Source of the DNA: an uncultured Lachnospiraceae bacterium
GTDB lineage: Bacteria; Bacillota; Clostridia; Lachnospirales; Lachnospiraceae
Direction: 5' to 3'
Length of the DNA: 64,000 bases
NCBI GenBank assembly: GCA_934294885.1
Contig: CAKRAK010000013.1
Coordinates: forward strand, 7,953-71,952
Positions 34,858 through 43,803 of this stretch are shown piece by piece. The translations under genes and the position numbers were made by a program. The notes under the pieces are model-generated. The model was given only the letters and a program-made list of their open reading frames with translations, was not told where the DNA came from and did no database searches. Position 1 is the stretch's first letter; each line of letters begins with the position of its first letter.

Positions 34858-36216
34858 ATGATGAGATCACTTTATTCTGGTGTGGCAGGCTTGAAAACCC
34901 ATCAGACAAAAATGGATGTAATCGGTAATAATATTGCAAATGTTAATACCGTAGGATTCAAATCCAGTAATGTATTATTTAAAGATGTTTTATACCAGAC
35001 AACACAAAGTGCAACCGGTGCCAGTCAGAATGCGGGTGGTACCAATGCAAGACAGATTGGTTTAGGTACCAGTGTAGCAACTGTTTCTTTGACCCAGACA
35101 TCCGGTTCGGCACAGTCTACCAATAATCCTTACGACTTAATGATAAACGGTAACTCATTCTTTATTGTAAGTCGTGGAGAAACCAATTATTTTACAAAGG
35201 TTGGTGCCTTTAATACAGATAGCGCCGGAAACCTTGTTACCGGTAACGGTGAGTTTGTTATGGGATGGCAGGTTGATCCTGAAAATCCAACTGCTATCAA
35301 GAAGGATACCGTTTCTATCTTGAGACCGGAGTCAGAAGAAAATCAGACTGCATCTCCGGAAATGACATCAAAAACTTATATGAACGGTTCTATCGATGAG
35401 ACGGATCCGGCTCTTCAGACAGATGACGGTGTTGTAACATCTGTATCCATTTACGATAATCTTGGATATTCATATACCGTTAAGATGAGCTTGAAACAGG
35501 ATCAGAATGATTCCAGTCTGTACAGCTTAAGCATTGTTTCCATCAAGGATGAGAATAATGTTGATATTTCTAATAATTATGATTATTCATTAAATTATAA
35601 TGCAATCAAATTTGATCCGAGTTCAGGTACTTTCTACGGTGTAAACGGACAGCAAGGATTGAAATCAACGATGCTTACCATTACACCTAAGAATACAAGT
35701 GTTGGTAATGTATTCCAGGACCCAACCCAGGATCCTCCTGTAACCGGAGTTGAAATTGATTGTTCACCACTTACCATGTATTCAACAACAGGTGGTAAAT
35801 CAAAAGTAGAAACTCACAGAGGTGCAACGGACACAACCGGAACCGGTAGACCGGTTGGCTCTCTGACAGATGTCAGCATTGATACCCAGGGTATGATTTA
35901 TGGTGTATACGATAATGGTGTGACCAGACTTTTAGGTCAGATTGCAGTTGCAAACTTTACAAATCCTGCCGGTTTGGAAGCTATTGGTAACAGCTTATAC
36001 AAGGAGACTCAGGCATCCGGTGAATTTGATGGTATCGGAACAGATATTGGAGCAACCGGTGGAAGTATGGCGCAGGGCGTTTTGGAGATGTCAAACGTTG
36101 ACCTGTCCCAGGAATTTACGGAAATGATCGTTACCCAGAGAGGTTTCCAGGCAAATTCCAGAATTATTACAGTATCGGATACATTAATTGAAGAGCTTGT
36201 TAACCTGAAGCGATAA
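34858..36216 (+). CDS. flgE: Flagellar hook protein FlgE
   Basis: 452 residues. The rod/hook signature (GNNIANVNTVGFKSSNV) is at about 24-40, followed by beta-rich middle domains and a C-terminal helix (MSNVDLSQEFTEMIVTQRGFQANSRIITVSDTLI). AGGAGGTCG precedes an ATG-ATG start. The product forms the hook polymer. A strong terminator follows, so most of the transcript from flgB ends here. Confidence 0.96.
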   Translation: MMRSLYSGVAGLKTHQTKMDVIGNNIANVNTVGFKSSNVLFKDVLYQTTQSATGASQNAGGTNARQIGLGTSVATVSLTQTSGSAQSTNNPYDLMINGNSFFIVSRGETNYFTKVGAFNTDSAGNLVTGNGEFVMGWQVDPENPTAIKKDTVSILRPESEENQTASPEMTSKTYMNGSIDETDPALQTDDGVVTSVSIYDNLGYSYTVKMSLKQDQNDSSLYSLSIVSIKDENNVDISNNYDYSLNYNAIKFDPSSGTFYGVNGQQGLKSTMLTITPKNTSVGNVFQDPTQDPPVTGVEIDCSPLTMYSTTGGKSKVETHRGATDTTGTGRPVGSLTDVSIDTQGMIYGVYDNGVTRLLGQIAVANFTNPAGLEAIGNSLYKETQASGEFDGIGTDIGATGGSMAQGVLEMSNVDLSQEFTEMIVTQRGFQANSRIITVSDTLIEELVNLKR

Positions 36217-36224
36217 AATATTAG

Positions 36225-36255
36225 TGCACCGTGATTTTTCACGGTGCATTTTTTT
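36225..36255 (+). terminator. Strong terminator between flgE and flbD
   Basis: TGCACCGTGA (36225-36234) and TCACGGTGCA (36239-36248) form a perfect 10-bp stem with a TTTT loop, followed by seven T. It splits the flagellar cluster. Confidence 0.9.
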
Positions 36256-36328
36256 ATATATGATTGATTAATAGTTTGTTTGATAAAATGGACATCTGCT
36301 GACGGAAGAATGGAAGGGAGTTGACCAG

Positions 36329-36520
36329 ATGATAGAATTGACCAGATTTAATGATACAAAATTTACGGTGAATGCAGATATTATTGAAGTTGTGGAAGAA
36401 ACACCGGATACAGTGATCACTCTTACTACCGGAAAAAAACTGCTTGTAAAGGAATCCCGGAAGGATGTAACGGATTTGGTTGTTGCATATAAAAAGGCAA
36501 TATATAGTAATATAATGTAA
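36329..36520 (+). CDS. flbD: FlbD/SwrD family flagellar protein
   Basis: 63 residues, the usual tiny size, with LTRFNDTKFTVNADIIEVVEETPDTVITLTTGKK, the family pattern. In Bacillus the homologue SwrD increases motor power through the stators. Its place immediately before motA-motB fits. GAAGGGAG gives the ribosome binding site. A separate promoter is likely after the upstream terminator, but none is clear. Confidence 0.88.
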   Translation: MIELTRFNDTKFTVNADIIEVVEETPDTVITLTTGKKLLVKESRKDVTDLVVAYKKAIYSNIM

Positions 36521-36624
36521 ATTTTAGTAGCATATATTGGATTTTTGTGTTAATATATACTATGTATTTGGACATGGGTGAACTGTGTCCATGTGAATTT
36601 ATTGAACACTGGAGAGGTAGAGTT

Positions 36625-37410
36625 GTGGATTTAGCATCGATTATAGGATTTATAGTAGGATTAGCATTAATGATATATGGTATGGTAACCGGTGAGATGG
36701 GTATGGCCGCAGTCAAAGAGTTTCTGCATTTCCCATCATTCCTGATTACGTTTGGTGGTACATTTGGTGCTGTGCTGGCAGGTGTTTCTTTGTCAGACTT
36801 TATTACAGGGTTAAAATCCATTACATTGGTTTTTAAGGCTCCGAAGCTGGACACGATAGGAACGATAAAACAAATTATAGAGTTATCCAATGTTGCAAGA
36901 AAAGAAGGCTTGCTTGCTTTAGAGGAATCGGCAAACAACTTAGAAGAACCTTTCATGAAAAAAGGAATTTTGTTGATTGTGGACGGAACCGATCCGGAGC
37001 TTGTCCGGGGAATTTTAGAGGCAGAGCTTGTGAATACAGATGCCAGACATCAGAAGAATGTTGCCTTTTGGAAACAGGTTGGTGCGTTAGGTCCTGCCTG
37101 GGGTATGATCGGTACACTGATTGGACTGGTATTGATGCTGAAGGATTTGTCGGATCCGGATTCAATCGGACCGAATATGGCAACAGCGTTAATTACAACC
37201 TTTTACGGTTCCTTCATTGCAAACTGGTTAAGTGCTCCGGTTGCAAACAAACTGGCTGCCAATAACGATGCTGAGGCTCAGCTAAAAGAGATTATGATTG
37301 AAGGTTTGTTATCAATTCAGGCTGGCGAGAATCCGAGAGTAATAGAGGAGAAATTAAAATCCTTCCTTGCTCCGGGTGAACGGGATGGTCTGAGCGAGGG
37401 TGGTGAGTAG
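36625..37410 (+). CDS. motA: Flagellar motor stator protein MotA
   Basis: 261 residues from a GTG at 36625 with GGAGAGG upstream; the open frame extends 78 bases earlier without family similarity. Four membrane helices are visible (IIGFIVGLALMIYGM; then GGTFGAVLAG; then GALGPAWGMIGTLIGLVLML; then ALITTFYGSFIANWL). It forms the ion channel with MotB and presses on FliG. H+ or Na+ coupling cannot be told from this sequence. Confidence 0.93.
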   Translation: MDLASIIGFIVGLALMIYGMVTGEMGMAAVKEFLHFPSFLITFGGTFGAVLAGVSLSDFITGLKSITLVFKAPKLDTIGTIKQIIELSNVARKEGLLALEESANNLEEPFMKKGILLIVDGTDPELVRGILEAELVNTDARHQKNVAFWKQVGALGPAWGMIGTLIGLVLMLKDLSDPDSIGPNMATALITTFYGSFIANWLSAPVANKLAANNDAEAQLKEIMIEGLLSIQAGENPRVIEEKLKSFLAPGERDGLSEGGE

Positions 37411-37411
37411 T

Positions 37412-38371
37412 ATGTCAAAGCGTAAACAACCACCTGCTGACGAAGGTTCTCCGGCATGGATGTCTACATTCAGTGATTTGATGAATCTTTTGTTATGTTT
37501 TTTCGTATTGCTGTTTGCCAGTTCTACCATGGATGCAGAGAAGATTCAAAAAATAGCGGCTTCTTTTAATGAAATCAGCTTCAGTATATTAGAGACCGGG
37601 TCAGTTTCTCTTGTGGATGGACAGATTGTATCCGGCGGAGTAACTCAGCTTCCGGGAATTGAATCCTTTTTGGAATATATCGGTGTTTCCAGTAAAGTAG
37701 AAGGAAATAATTCAAACTTGTCGGCGACAGGGTCTGATGCAAATGAAGACGGAACCTCCGGTAATGCCAGTGAAAATGTTGGTACAACGGAGCATATATC
37801 CGATTCTGAGCAAACGGAGAGTGTTAACGAGTCCCAGACACTGTCACAGCAGGATTTGAAAGAACAGATGGAAAAAAGCGGATTGGAACAGTCTTCCCAG
37901 ATGTATGATGAGATATCTCAGATGGCGGAAAACTATAGTATTGATGACAGGGTTGTGATGGATTACAATTCCCAATATGTCTCTTTGGATTTAAATGGTG
38001 CAATTTTGTTTGATGCCGGGGATGCTGATTTAAGAGATGATGCAAAGCTGTTTATGCAAAAGGTTGCGTCGATTTTATCCCGGTATGGTAACAGTACCAT
38101 TGAGATAGAGGGACATACGGACAATGTACCAATCCATAATTCCCGATATGAAAGTAACCTTTATCTTTCTACCGCAAGGGCATCGAAGGTTTACGAGTTT
38201 ATATTGGAGAAATCCAAGCTTCATAAAGAGAACCTGAAGGTGGCAGGTTACGGAGATACTCATCCTGTTGCTTCGAATGATACGGAAGAAGGACGGGCTA
38301 AGAACAGAAGAGTGTCCATAAAGATTTATAATTCGTTGAATTCAGATAATACAGAAAATAATGGAAATTGA
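37412..38371 (+). CDS. motB: Flagellar motor stator protein MotB
   Basis: 319 residues from the ATG at 37412, just after the motA stop. The single helix carries the channel aspartate in TFSDLMNLLLCFFVLLF. A long Ser/Asn/Glu linker (about 80-160) separates it from an OmpA-like peptidoglycan-binding domain (IEGHTDNVPIHNSRYESN, GYGDTHPVASNDTEEGRAKNRRV). The linker is longer than in Bacillus MotB. Confidence 0.93.
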   Translation: MSKRKQPPADEGSPAWMSTFSDLMNLLLCFFVLLFASSTMDAEKIQKIAASFNEISFSILETGSVSLVDGQIVSGGVTQLPGIESFLEYIGVSSKVEGNNSNLSATGSDANEDGTSGNASENVGTTEHISDSEQTESVNESQTLSQQDLKEQMEKSGLEQSSQMYDEISQMAENYSIDDRVVMDYNSQYVSLDLNGAILFDAGDADLRDDAKLFMQKVASILSRYGNSTIEIEGHTDNVPIHNSRYESNLYLSTARASKVYEFILEKSKLHKENLKVAGYGDTHPVASNDTEEGRAKNRRVSIKIYNSLNSDNTENNGN

Positions 38372-38385
38372 TAGGAGATTTTTAG

Positions 38386-38895
38386 ATGAAAAAGAACTTA
38401 ATTACAGTTATTATTTTGGCATTATGTGTTGTGAATCTGATATTGAATATTATGTTAGTGTTTGTTTGTATGCCATCTGCAAAAAAGACCAATAATCTGA
38501 TTGATGAGATTGCTTCTGTTTTGAATTTGGAGTTAGAAAGTGCAAACGGGCAGCCGAGCGTTGCATTGGAGAATATTGCCACTTTTAATGTTGAAGCACA
38601 GGTAATCAACTTAAAGGATGACGGTTCCGGTACAAGTCATTATGTTCAGATGGGACTTACCCTGGAACTTGATAATTCATCCGAGGATTATGCTGCATTG
38701 AATACAGTATTGACAAATGCAGAGGGAACTGTTTTTGACGAAGCCAGAAATGTAGTTCAGAATTATACATATGAAGAGGTTTCTGACCAGGGAACACAGG
38801 ATAAGATCAAGGAACAAATTTTGAAAAATTTACAAAAAAAATTCGGAACACAATGTATTTACAGCGTTTCCTTTAGTAAATTTACAACCCAATAG
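38386..38895 (+). CDS. fliL: Flagellar basal-body protein FliL
   Basis: 169 residues: one N-terminal membrane helix (LITVIILALCVVNLILNIMLVFV) followed by an extracytoplasmic domain with a SHYVQMGLTLELDNS strand and a C-terminal basic strand (GTQCIYSVSFSKFTTQ). FliL proteins assist the stator. The position between motB and fliM is usual. Sequence conservation is low, so the name rests partly on context. Confidence 0.82.
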   Translation: MKKNLITVIILALCVVNLILNIMLVFVCMPSAKKTNNLIDEIASVLNLELESANGQPSVALENIATFNVEAQVINLKDDGSGTSHYVQMGLTLELDNSSEDYAALNTVLTNAEGTVFDEARNVVQNYTYEEVSDQGTQDKIKEQILKNLQKKFGTQCIYSVSFSKFTTQ

Positions 38896-38940
38896 GATTC
38901 ATGAATTTGTGAAGGCTTATTTACTATTGGAGGTGAGAAA

Positions 38941-39918
38941 ATGGCAGATGTGTTATCTCAAAACGAGATTGATGCGTTGCTGAAACAGCTTAGTTCAGGT
39001 GAGTTGGATGTAGGAGAGATGTCCAATGAATCTACTCTTAAAATTAAAGATTATGATTTTGCAAGACCTGCTAAATTCTCAAAAGAACATTTGAGAACAC
39101 TGGAAATTATATTTGAACATTTTGGAAGACTGATCTCCAGTAATTTTCCGGCATACTTAAGAAAGAATATTCAGGTAGACGTGATGAATTCGGAAGCTGT
39201 TACCTATTCGGAATTTTCAAATGCCCTGTTAAATCCGGTTCTGTTAGGAATTGTTAATTTTGCTCCCTTGAACGGAAACATTATTATTGAGCTTGCATCG
39301 AATTTGGGCTTTACCATTATTGACCGTATGTTTGGCGGGTTAGGAGAGCCATTGGATAAACCTCGTGAATTTTCAGAGATTGAATTAAGTGTATTGGAAC
39401 GGGTATTCACACTTTTTGTGGATATGTTAAGAGAACCATGGGAGAATGTAATTGAGATTCATCCAAGATTGGAGCGAATCGAAACAAATTCCCAGTTTGC
39501 TCAGATTATTTCACCAAGTGAAATGATAGCGATTGTAACGATTAATATTACAATCGGTGATGTACAGGGATTAATGAATATATGTTTGCCATTTCTCACA
39601 TTAGAGGATATAATGGACAAGTTGAATACAAAATACTGGTTTTCAACGATGCAGACAAAGGATGAGAAAAAATACAATGACTATATTGAGGCTGCCATTA
39701 GTCGGGCACAGATTCCGATTAAGGCAAATCTTGGTAGGAGTACAATATCCGTAATGGATTTTATTAATTTACAAGTCGGTGATATTATCCGGTTAGATTC
39801 TCATGTGGATGATGAGTTGGATGTATATGTTGGTGACATTGTAAAATTTAAAGCGTTACCTGGTTCAGAGGCCGACAGCTATGCTGTGAAGGTAACAGAA
39901 GTAATACGAGAGGAGTAG
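38941..39918 (+). CDS. fliM: Flagellar motor switch protein FliM
   Basis: 325 residues. The N-terminus LSQNEIDALLKQLSSGELDV is the CheY-P-binding segment, followed by the central domain (SNFPAYLRKNIQVDV, DRMFGGLGEP) and the C-terminal SpoA domain. It is the middle-tier protein of the C ring. TTGGAGGTGAG is the ribosome binding site. Confidence 0.96.
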   Translation: MADVLSQNEIDALLKQLSSGELDVGEMSNESTLKIKDYDFARPAKFSKEHLRTLEIIFEHFGRLISSNFPAYLRKNIQVDVMNSEAVTYSEFSNALLNPVLLGIVNFAPLNGNIIIELASNLGFTIIDRMFGGLGEPLDKPREFSEIELSVLERVFTLFVDMLREPWENVIEIHPRLERIETNSQFAQIISPSEMIAIVTINITIGDVQGLMNICLPFLTLEDIMDKLNTKYWFSTMQTKDEKKYNDYIEAAISRAQIPIKANLGRSTISVMDFINLQVGDIIRLDSHVDDELDVYVGDIVKFKALPGSEADSYAVKVTEVIREE

Positions 39919-39922
39919 GACA

Positions 39923-41104
39923 ATGGACGACGGAATGTTATCACAGGAAGAAATAAATGCATTGTTAGGCGGTATGACTACTGACAATAGTTCATCTCCT
40001 TCTTCTTCTGAGAATACCTTAACAACCCAGGAAACAGATGCAATAGGTGAGATTTCTAATATATGTATGGGAACAGCGTCAACTACGTTGTATTCCTTGG
40101 TGAATCAAAAGGTTACCATTACAACACCTACAGTTACGATTTCTTCATGGGATGAGTTGGTACAGGACTATGCAAAGCCTTGTGTCTTTATCAACATTTC
40201 TTATAAGGAAGGTATCGAAGGCAATAATGTCTTGATTCTTAGAGAAGATGATGTTAAAGTAATAACAGATTTGATGATGGGTGGAGATGGAACAAATCTG
40301 GTAGATGAATTATCAGATTTGCATTTAAGTGCGATATGCGAGGCGATGAACCAAATGATGGGTTCTTCAGCTACATCTTTATCATCTATGTTGAATCAGA
40401 AGGTTGATATTTCTCCTCCATCAGCAGAATTAGTTGATTTGGCTGAGGATATTGACAGTTCCAGATTAGGTACTTTCAAGGATGAAAACTTCGTCAAGGT
40501 ATATTTTAGAATGGAGATTGGTGATTTGGTTGACAGCAGTATTATGCAGTTATATCCAATTCAACTGGCGAAGGAATTATACAGAAAGTTTAGTTCTAAT
40601 CAGGAAGCAGCTCCTGAAGTATCGGTAACGGAACCGGCAAAACCGGAACCATCGGTAAATCAGCAGGTACAGCCTCAGACAGCACAGCAGCCTATGGGAC
40701 AACAGCCTATGGGACAGCAGCCTATGATGGGGGCGAATACGGGACAACCGATGATGGGAATGAATATGAATCAGGGAATGCCATATGGATATGTTCCACC
40801 GGCTCAGGATTTGAATGTTCAGCCTGTTCAGTTCCAGCCGTTTAGTGTAGGCTATAATCCGGTTACCCAGCAGGAGAATATCGACTTGATTATGGATGTT
40901 CCTCTTGAGGTTACAGTGGAATTGGGAAGGACTCATAAGTCGATTAAAGAGATTTTGGAATTTGGTCCCGGCACCATTATTGAACTGGATAAAATTGCCG
41001 GTGAACCGATTGATGTATTGGTAAATGGCAAGTTGGTTGCAAAGGGCGAAGTTGTTGTTATTGAAGAAAGCTTTGGTGTCAGAGTAACTGATATCATCAA
41101 ATAA
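39923..41104 (+). CDS. fliY: Flagellar motor switch phosphatase FliY (FliN-type)
   Basis: 393 residues. It starts with the CheY-binding-like segment LSQEEINALLGG, then has CheC-type phosphatase helices (DAIGEISNICMGTASTTL; later ALNQMMGSSA-like helix near 140), and ends in a FliN/SpoA domain (MDVPLEVTVELGRTHKSIKEIL). A linker of about 90 residues has PMGQQ repeats. FliY forms the C-ring base and dephosphorylates CheY-P, as in Bacillus. Confidence 0.94.
   Translation: MDDGMLSQEEINALLGGMTTDNSSSPSSSENTLTTQETDAIGEISNICMGTASTTLYSLVNQKVTITTPTVTISSWDELVQDYAKPCVFINISYKEGIEGNNVLILREDDVKVITDLMMGGDGTNLVDELSDLHLSAICEAMNQMMGSSATSLSSMLNQKVDISPPSAELVDLAEDIDSSRLGTFKDENFVKVYFRMEIGDLVDSSIMQLYPIQLAKELYRKFSSNQEAAPEVSVTEPAKPEPSVNQQVQPQTAQQPMGQQPMGQQPMMGANTGQPMMGMNMNQGMPYGYVPPAQDLNVQPVQFQPFSVGYNPVTQQENIDLIMDVPLEVTVELGRTHKSIKEILEFGPGTIIELDKIAGEPIDVLVNGKLVAKGEVVVIEESFGVRVTDIIK
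40688..40728 (+). repeat. Short in-frame repeat (PMGQQ) in the fliY linker
   Basis: CAGCCTATGGGACA-type units of 15 bases occur about three times in a row, encoding PMGQQPMGQQPMM within the disordered linker between phosphatase-like and FliN domains. Confidence 0.6.
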
Positions 41105-41135
41105 ATATGTATTTTATGAAATGGAGAATAAAATA

Positions 41136-41498
41136 ATGGCAAAGAGTATTTTAATTTGTGATGATGCTGCATTTATGCGTATGATGATTAAGGATATTTT
41201 AGTTAAGAATGGTTATACGATTGCAGGAGAAGCTGAAAATGGAGCAAAGGCTGTTGAAAAATATGCAGAAACACAGCCGGATTTAGTTCTTATGGATATT
41301 ACAATGCCGGAAATGGATGGTATTCAGGCATTGAAAAAGATTAAGGAGGCAGATCCGAATGCCAGCGTTGTAATGTGTTCTGCTATGGGTCAGCAGGCGA
41401 TGGTTATTGAAAGTATCCAATCCGGTGCCCGGGATTTTATTGTAAAACCATTCCAGCCGGATCGTGTTTTAGAGGCTGTTAAGAAGGCTGTTGAGTAA
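41136..41498 (+). CDS. cheY: Chemotaxis response regulator CheY
   Basis: 120 residues from the ATG at 41136, with GGAG upstream. Receiver domain: acidic pair D9-D10, phospho-acceptor D54 (VLMDITMPEMDG), the conserved Thr/Ser in MCSAMGQ, and K104 in FIVKPFQ. It carries the CheA signal to FliM/FliY. No output domain. Confidence 0.97.
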   Translation: MAKSILICDDAAFMRMMIKDILVKNGYTIAGEAENGAKAVEKYAETQPDLVLMDITMPEMDGIQALKKIKEADPNASVVMCSAMGQQAMVIESIQSGARDFIVKPFQPDRVLEAVKKAVE

Positions 41499-41499
41499 T

Positions 41500-41868
41500 A
41501 TGTTTATGGTTCATGACTCTTCAAGTTTGGAAAGTATTAGTCAGTTGATCTGTGTCATATTGCTGTTTTTATTTGTTTTGTTTTTGTCCTATGTTGCCGC
41601 AAGAATCAGTGGTTCCTTTCAGGCTAACAAACTTAACAAAAACAGTAATATTAAAGTTGTGGAGGTTTATCGGTTATCCAATTCAAAGATGATTGAAATT
41701 GTTCAGATTGGTCAGCATTTTTATGCTTTGGCGGTAGGTAAGGACGAGATTAGTCTGATTTGCAAGTTAGAGGATGATGAAGTCAGAATACAACCAGCAA
41801 CTTTAGAACCTCTTAATTTTAAAAAGATACTGGATAAGATGAGAAATGAAAGAAAAGAAGATCATTGA
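41500..41868 (+). CDS. fliO: Flagellar biosynthesis protein FliO/FliZ-like
   Basis: 122 residues. An N-terminal helix (LESISQLICVILLFLFVLFLSY) is followed by a cytoplasmic domain with VVEVYRLSNSKMIEIVQIGQHFYALAVGKDEISLI, typical of FliO. FliO helps assemble FliP. The start may be ATG 41500 or 41506. It overlaps fliP by 23 bases. Confidence 0.85.
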   Translation: MFMVHDSSSLESISQLICVILLFLFVLFLSYVAARISGSFQANKLNKNSNIKVVEVYRLSNSKMIEIVQIGQHFYALAVGKDEISLICKLEDDEVRIQPATLEPLNFKKILDKMRNERKEDH

Positions 41869-42706
41869 CGGTTTCAGAAAAAAAATACTGAATCGTAAGT
41901 CAATTAAAAAATTTCTAATTATATATTTGATTGTTTTTTCTGTTTTATGTGTTGGATTTTCCGTTCATGCTACAGAGACAAATAATCAAAATAATCAACA
42001 GGATACTGTTACGGATTTGGAAAATGATGTACCTTTTTCTTTGGGACTGACTGTTGATACATCTAATGATGAAGGCAGTTTGGCAGGAACATTGCAGATG
42101 TTACTTGTATTGACTGTAATTTCCCTGGCTCCTTCTATCGTTATTATGATGACGTCCTTTACAAGAATTATAATCGTATTTCATTTTCTGAGAACTGCAC
42201 TTGGAATGCAATCCTCGCCACCGAATAATGTTTTGATCGGATTGGCGTTGTTTTTAACGTTATTTATCATGACTCCGACTTTGAATCGAATTAACAAAGA
42301 AGGAATACAACCCTTGTCAAATGGTGAGATTACCCAGGAAGAGGGTCTTAAAGCATGCATGGAACCTTTAAGGGATTTTATGTTTAATAACGTGGAGACA
42401 AAAGACATTAACTTTTTCCTGGATATGGCAAAGGTTGATGACGTTAAGGAGCTCTCAGATGTACCGAATTCCGTGTTGATTCCGGCTTTTATGATGGGAG
42501 AGTTACGGAAGGCATTCATCATCGGTTTTCTGATTTACATACCGTTTATTATCATTGATATGGTTGTTGCTTCCACATTAATGTCCATGGGTATGATGAT
42601 GCTGCCCCCGACAACGATTTCCATGCCCTTCAAGATTCTGTTGTTTATTATGGCAGACGGTTGGAATCTTGTAATTGGTGAAGTGGTGAAAAGTTTTAAT
42701 TATTAG
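41846..42706 (+). CDS. fliP: Flagellar export gate protein FliP
   Basis: 286 residues. A cleavable-type signal sequence (KFLIIYLIVFSVLCVGFSVHATE) precedes a short linker and the FliP core: SIVIMMTSFTRIIIVFHFLRTALG, LFLTLFIMTP, and SMGMMMLPPTTISMPFKILLFI. It forms the export gate pore with FliQ and FliR. It overlaps fliO, suggesting coupled translation. Confidence 0.96.
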   Translation: MKEKKIIDGFRKKILNRKSIKKFLIIYLIVFSVLCVGFSVHATETNNQNNQQDTVTDLENDVPFSLGLTVDTSNDEGSLAGTLQMLLVLTVISLAPSIVIMMTSFTRIIIVFHFLRTALGMQSSPPNNVLIGLALFLTLFIMTPTLNRINKEGIQPLSNGEITQEEGLKACMEPLRDFMFNNVETKDINFFLDMAKVDDVKELSDVPNSVLIPAFMMGELRKAFIIGFLIYIPFIIIDMVVASTLMSMGMMMLPPTTISMPFKILLFIMADGWNLVIGEVVKSFNY

Positions 42707-42736
42707 CGGATTTTTACTGGATAAGGATGTGATGAG

Positions 42737-43006
42737 ATGTCTGCAGATATCGTTATTGATATTGCAAGAGAGGCATTATGGCTGATTATAAAATGTTCGG
42801 CACCGATGCTGATAGTTTCTTTGGTTGTAGGTTTGATTATCAGTATTTTTCAGACGGTAACGTCTATACAGGAACAGACGTTGACATTTGTTCCTAAGAT
42901 ACTAAGTATTTTCATTACAATTATTATATGTGGTGGTTGGATAATGAATAATATTGTTAATTTTATGACCAGTTTATTTGAAGATTTTTCTACCTATGTG
43001 AGGTAA
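42737..43006 (+). CDS. fliQ: Flagellar export gate protein FliQ
   Basis: 89 residues with two long helices (ALWLIIKCSAPMLIVSLVVGLIISIFQTVTSIQEQTL; FVPKILSIFITIIICGGWI). The IFQTVTSIQEQTLTFVPK segment is the FliQ signature. It packs around the FliP/FliR core. Three bases separate it from fliR. Confidence 0.96.
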   Translation: MSADIVIDIAREALWLIIKCSAPMLIVSLVVGLIISIFQTVTSIQEQTLTFVPKILSIFITIIICGGWIMNNIVNFMTSLFEDFSTYVR

Positions 43007-43009
43007 ACT

Positions 43010-43789
43010 ATGATAGAGCAATCTTTCTCCATTTATCATTTTGAATATTTTTTAGTAATATTGGCGCGTATAATGGGGGCAATGGCATTTGCTCCCATTT
43101 TTGGTAATATGAATGTTACGAGAAGAGTAAGACTTTTTATCGGAGTTGCAGTTTCTTATATTATTTTTTTGAATTATCCCTATGAACCTTTGGGATATAC
43201 GACAGTTTACGGATTTACAAGTGTTTTGATAAAGAATCTTGTGGTGGGATTGAGTATTGGTTTTGTCTCCAATATTACATTAACCATTGTTTCCATGGCA
43301 GGACAGTTTATTGACCGGGAGTTGGGATTTTCTATGGTTTCGAATTTTGACCAGACCTTCAATACGGAAACTACGGTTACTGCGGAATTTTACAATATGC
43401 TTGTAATGATTATTATGTTGTCGTTGGATCTGCATTATTTTATACTGACGGCATTATCGGATTCTTTTCGTATGATTCCCATGGGAAATGTAAAAATCGA
43501 TGCCGGAACCATATATGACAGTCTGATTCAATATTTAACCTCTTATTTTGTAATTGCGTTACGAATCAGCCTGCCGGTACTGATTACGATTATGCTTTTG
43601 AATGTGATACTTGGTGTTCTGGCAAAGACGGCACCTCAAATGAGTATGTTTGTAATCGGTATTCAGATGAAAATTTTTGCCGGATTTGCAGTACTGATGG
43701 TTACACTTCCTTTTTTGGGAAATGTAACAAGATATATTTATGAACAGATGGATACCATTGTTATGGAAATATTAAAGGCATTTTCTTAA
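43010..43789 (+). CDS. fliR: Flagellar export gate protein FliR
   Basis: 259-residue membrane protein. Conserved features include RIMGAMAFAPIFGNMNVTRRVR, the central GQFIDRELGFSMVSNFDQ and the C-terminal LGVLAKTAPQMSMFVIG. It completes the FliPQR core. Confidence 0.95.
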   Translation: MIEQSFSIYHFEYFLVILARIMGAMAFAPIFGNMNVTRRVRLFIGVAVSYIIFLNYPYEPLGYTTVYGFTSVLIKNLVVGLSIGFVSNITLTIVSMAGQFIDRELGFSMVSNFDQTFNTETTVTAEFYNMLVMIIMLSLDLHYFILTALSDSFRMIPMGNVKIDAGTIYDSLIQYLTSYFVIALRISLPVLITIMLLNVILGVLAKTAPQMSMFVIGIQMKIFAGFAVLMVTLPFLGNVTRYIYEQMDTIVMEILKAFS

Positions 43790-43803
43790 CACCTATTAAA
43801 ACG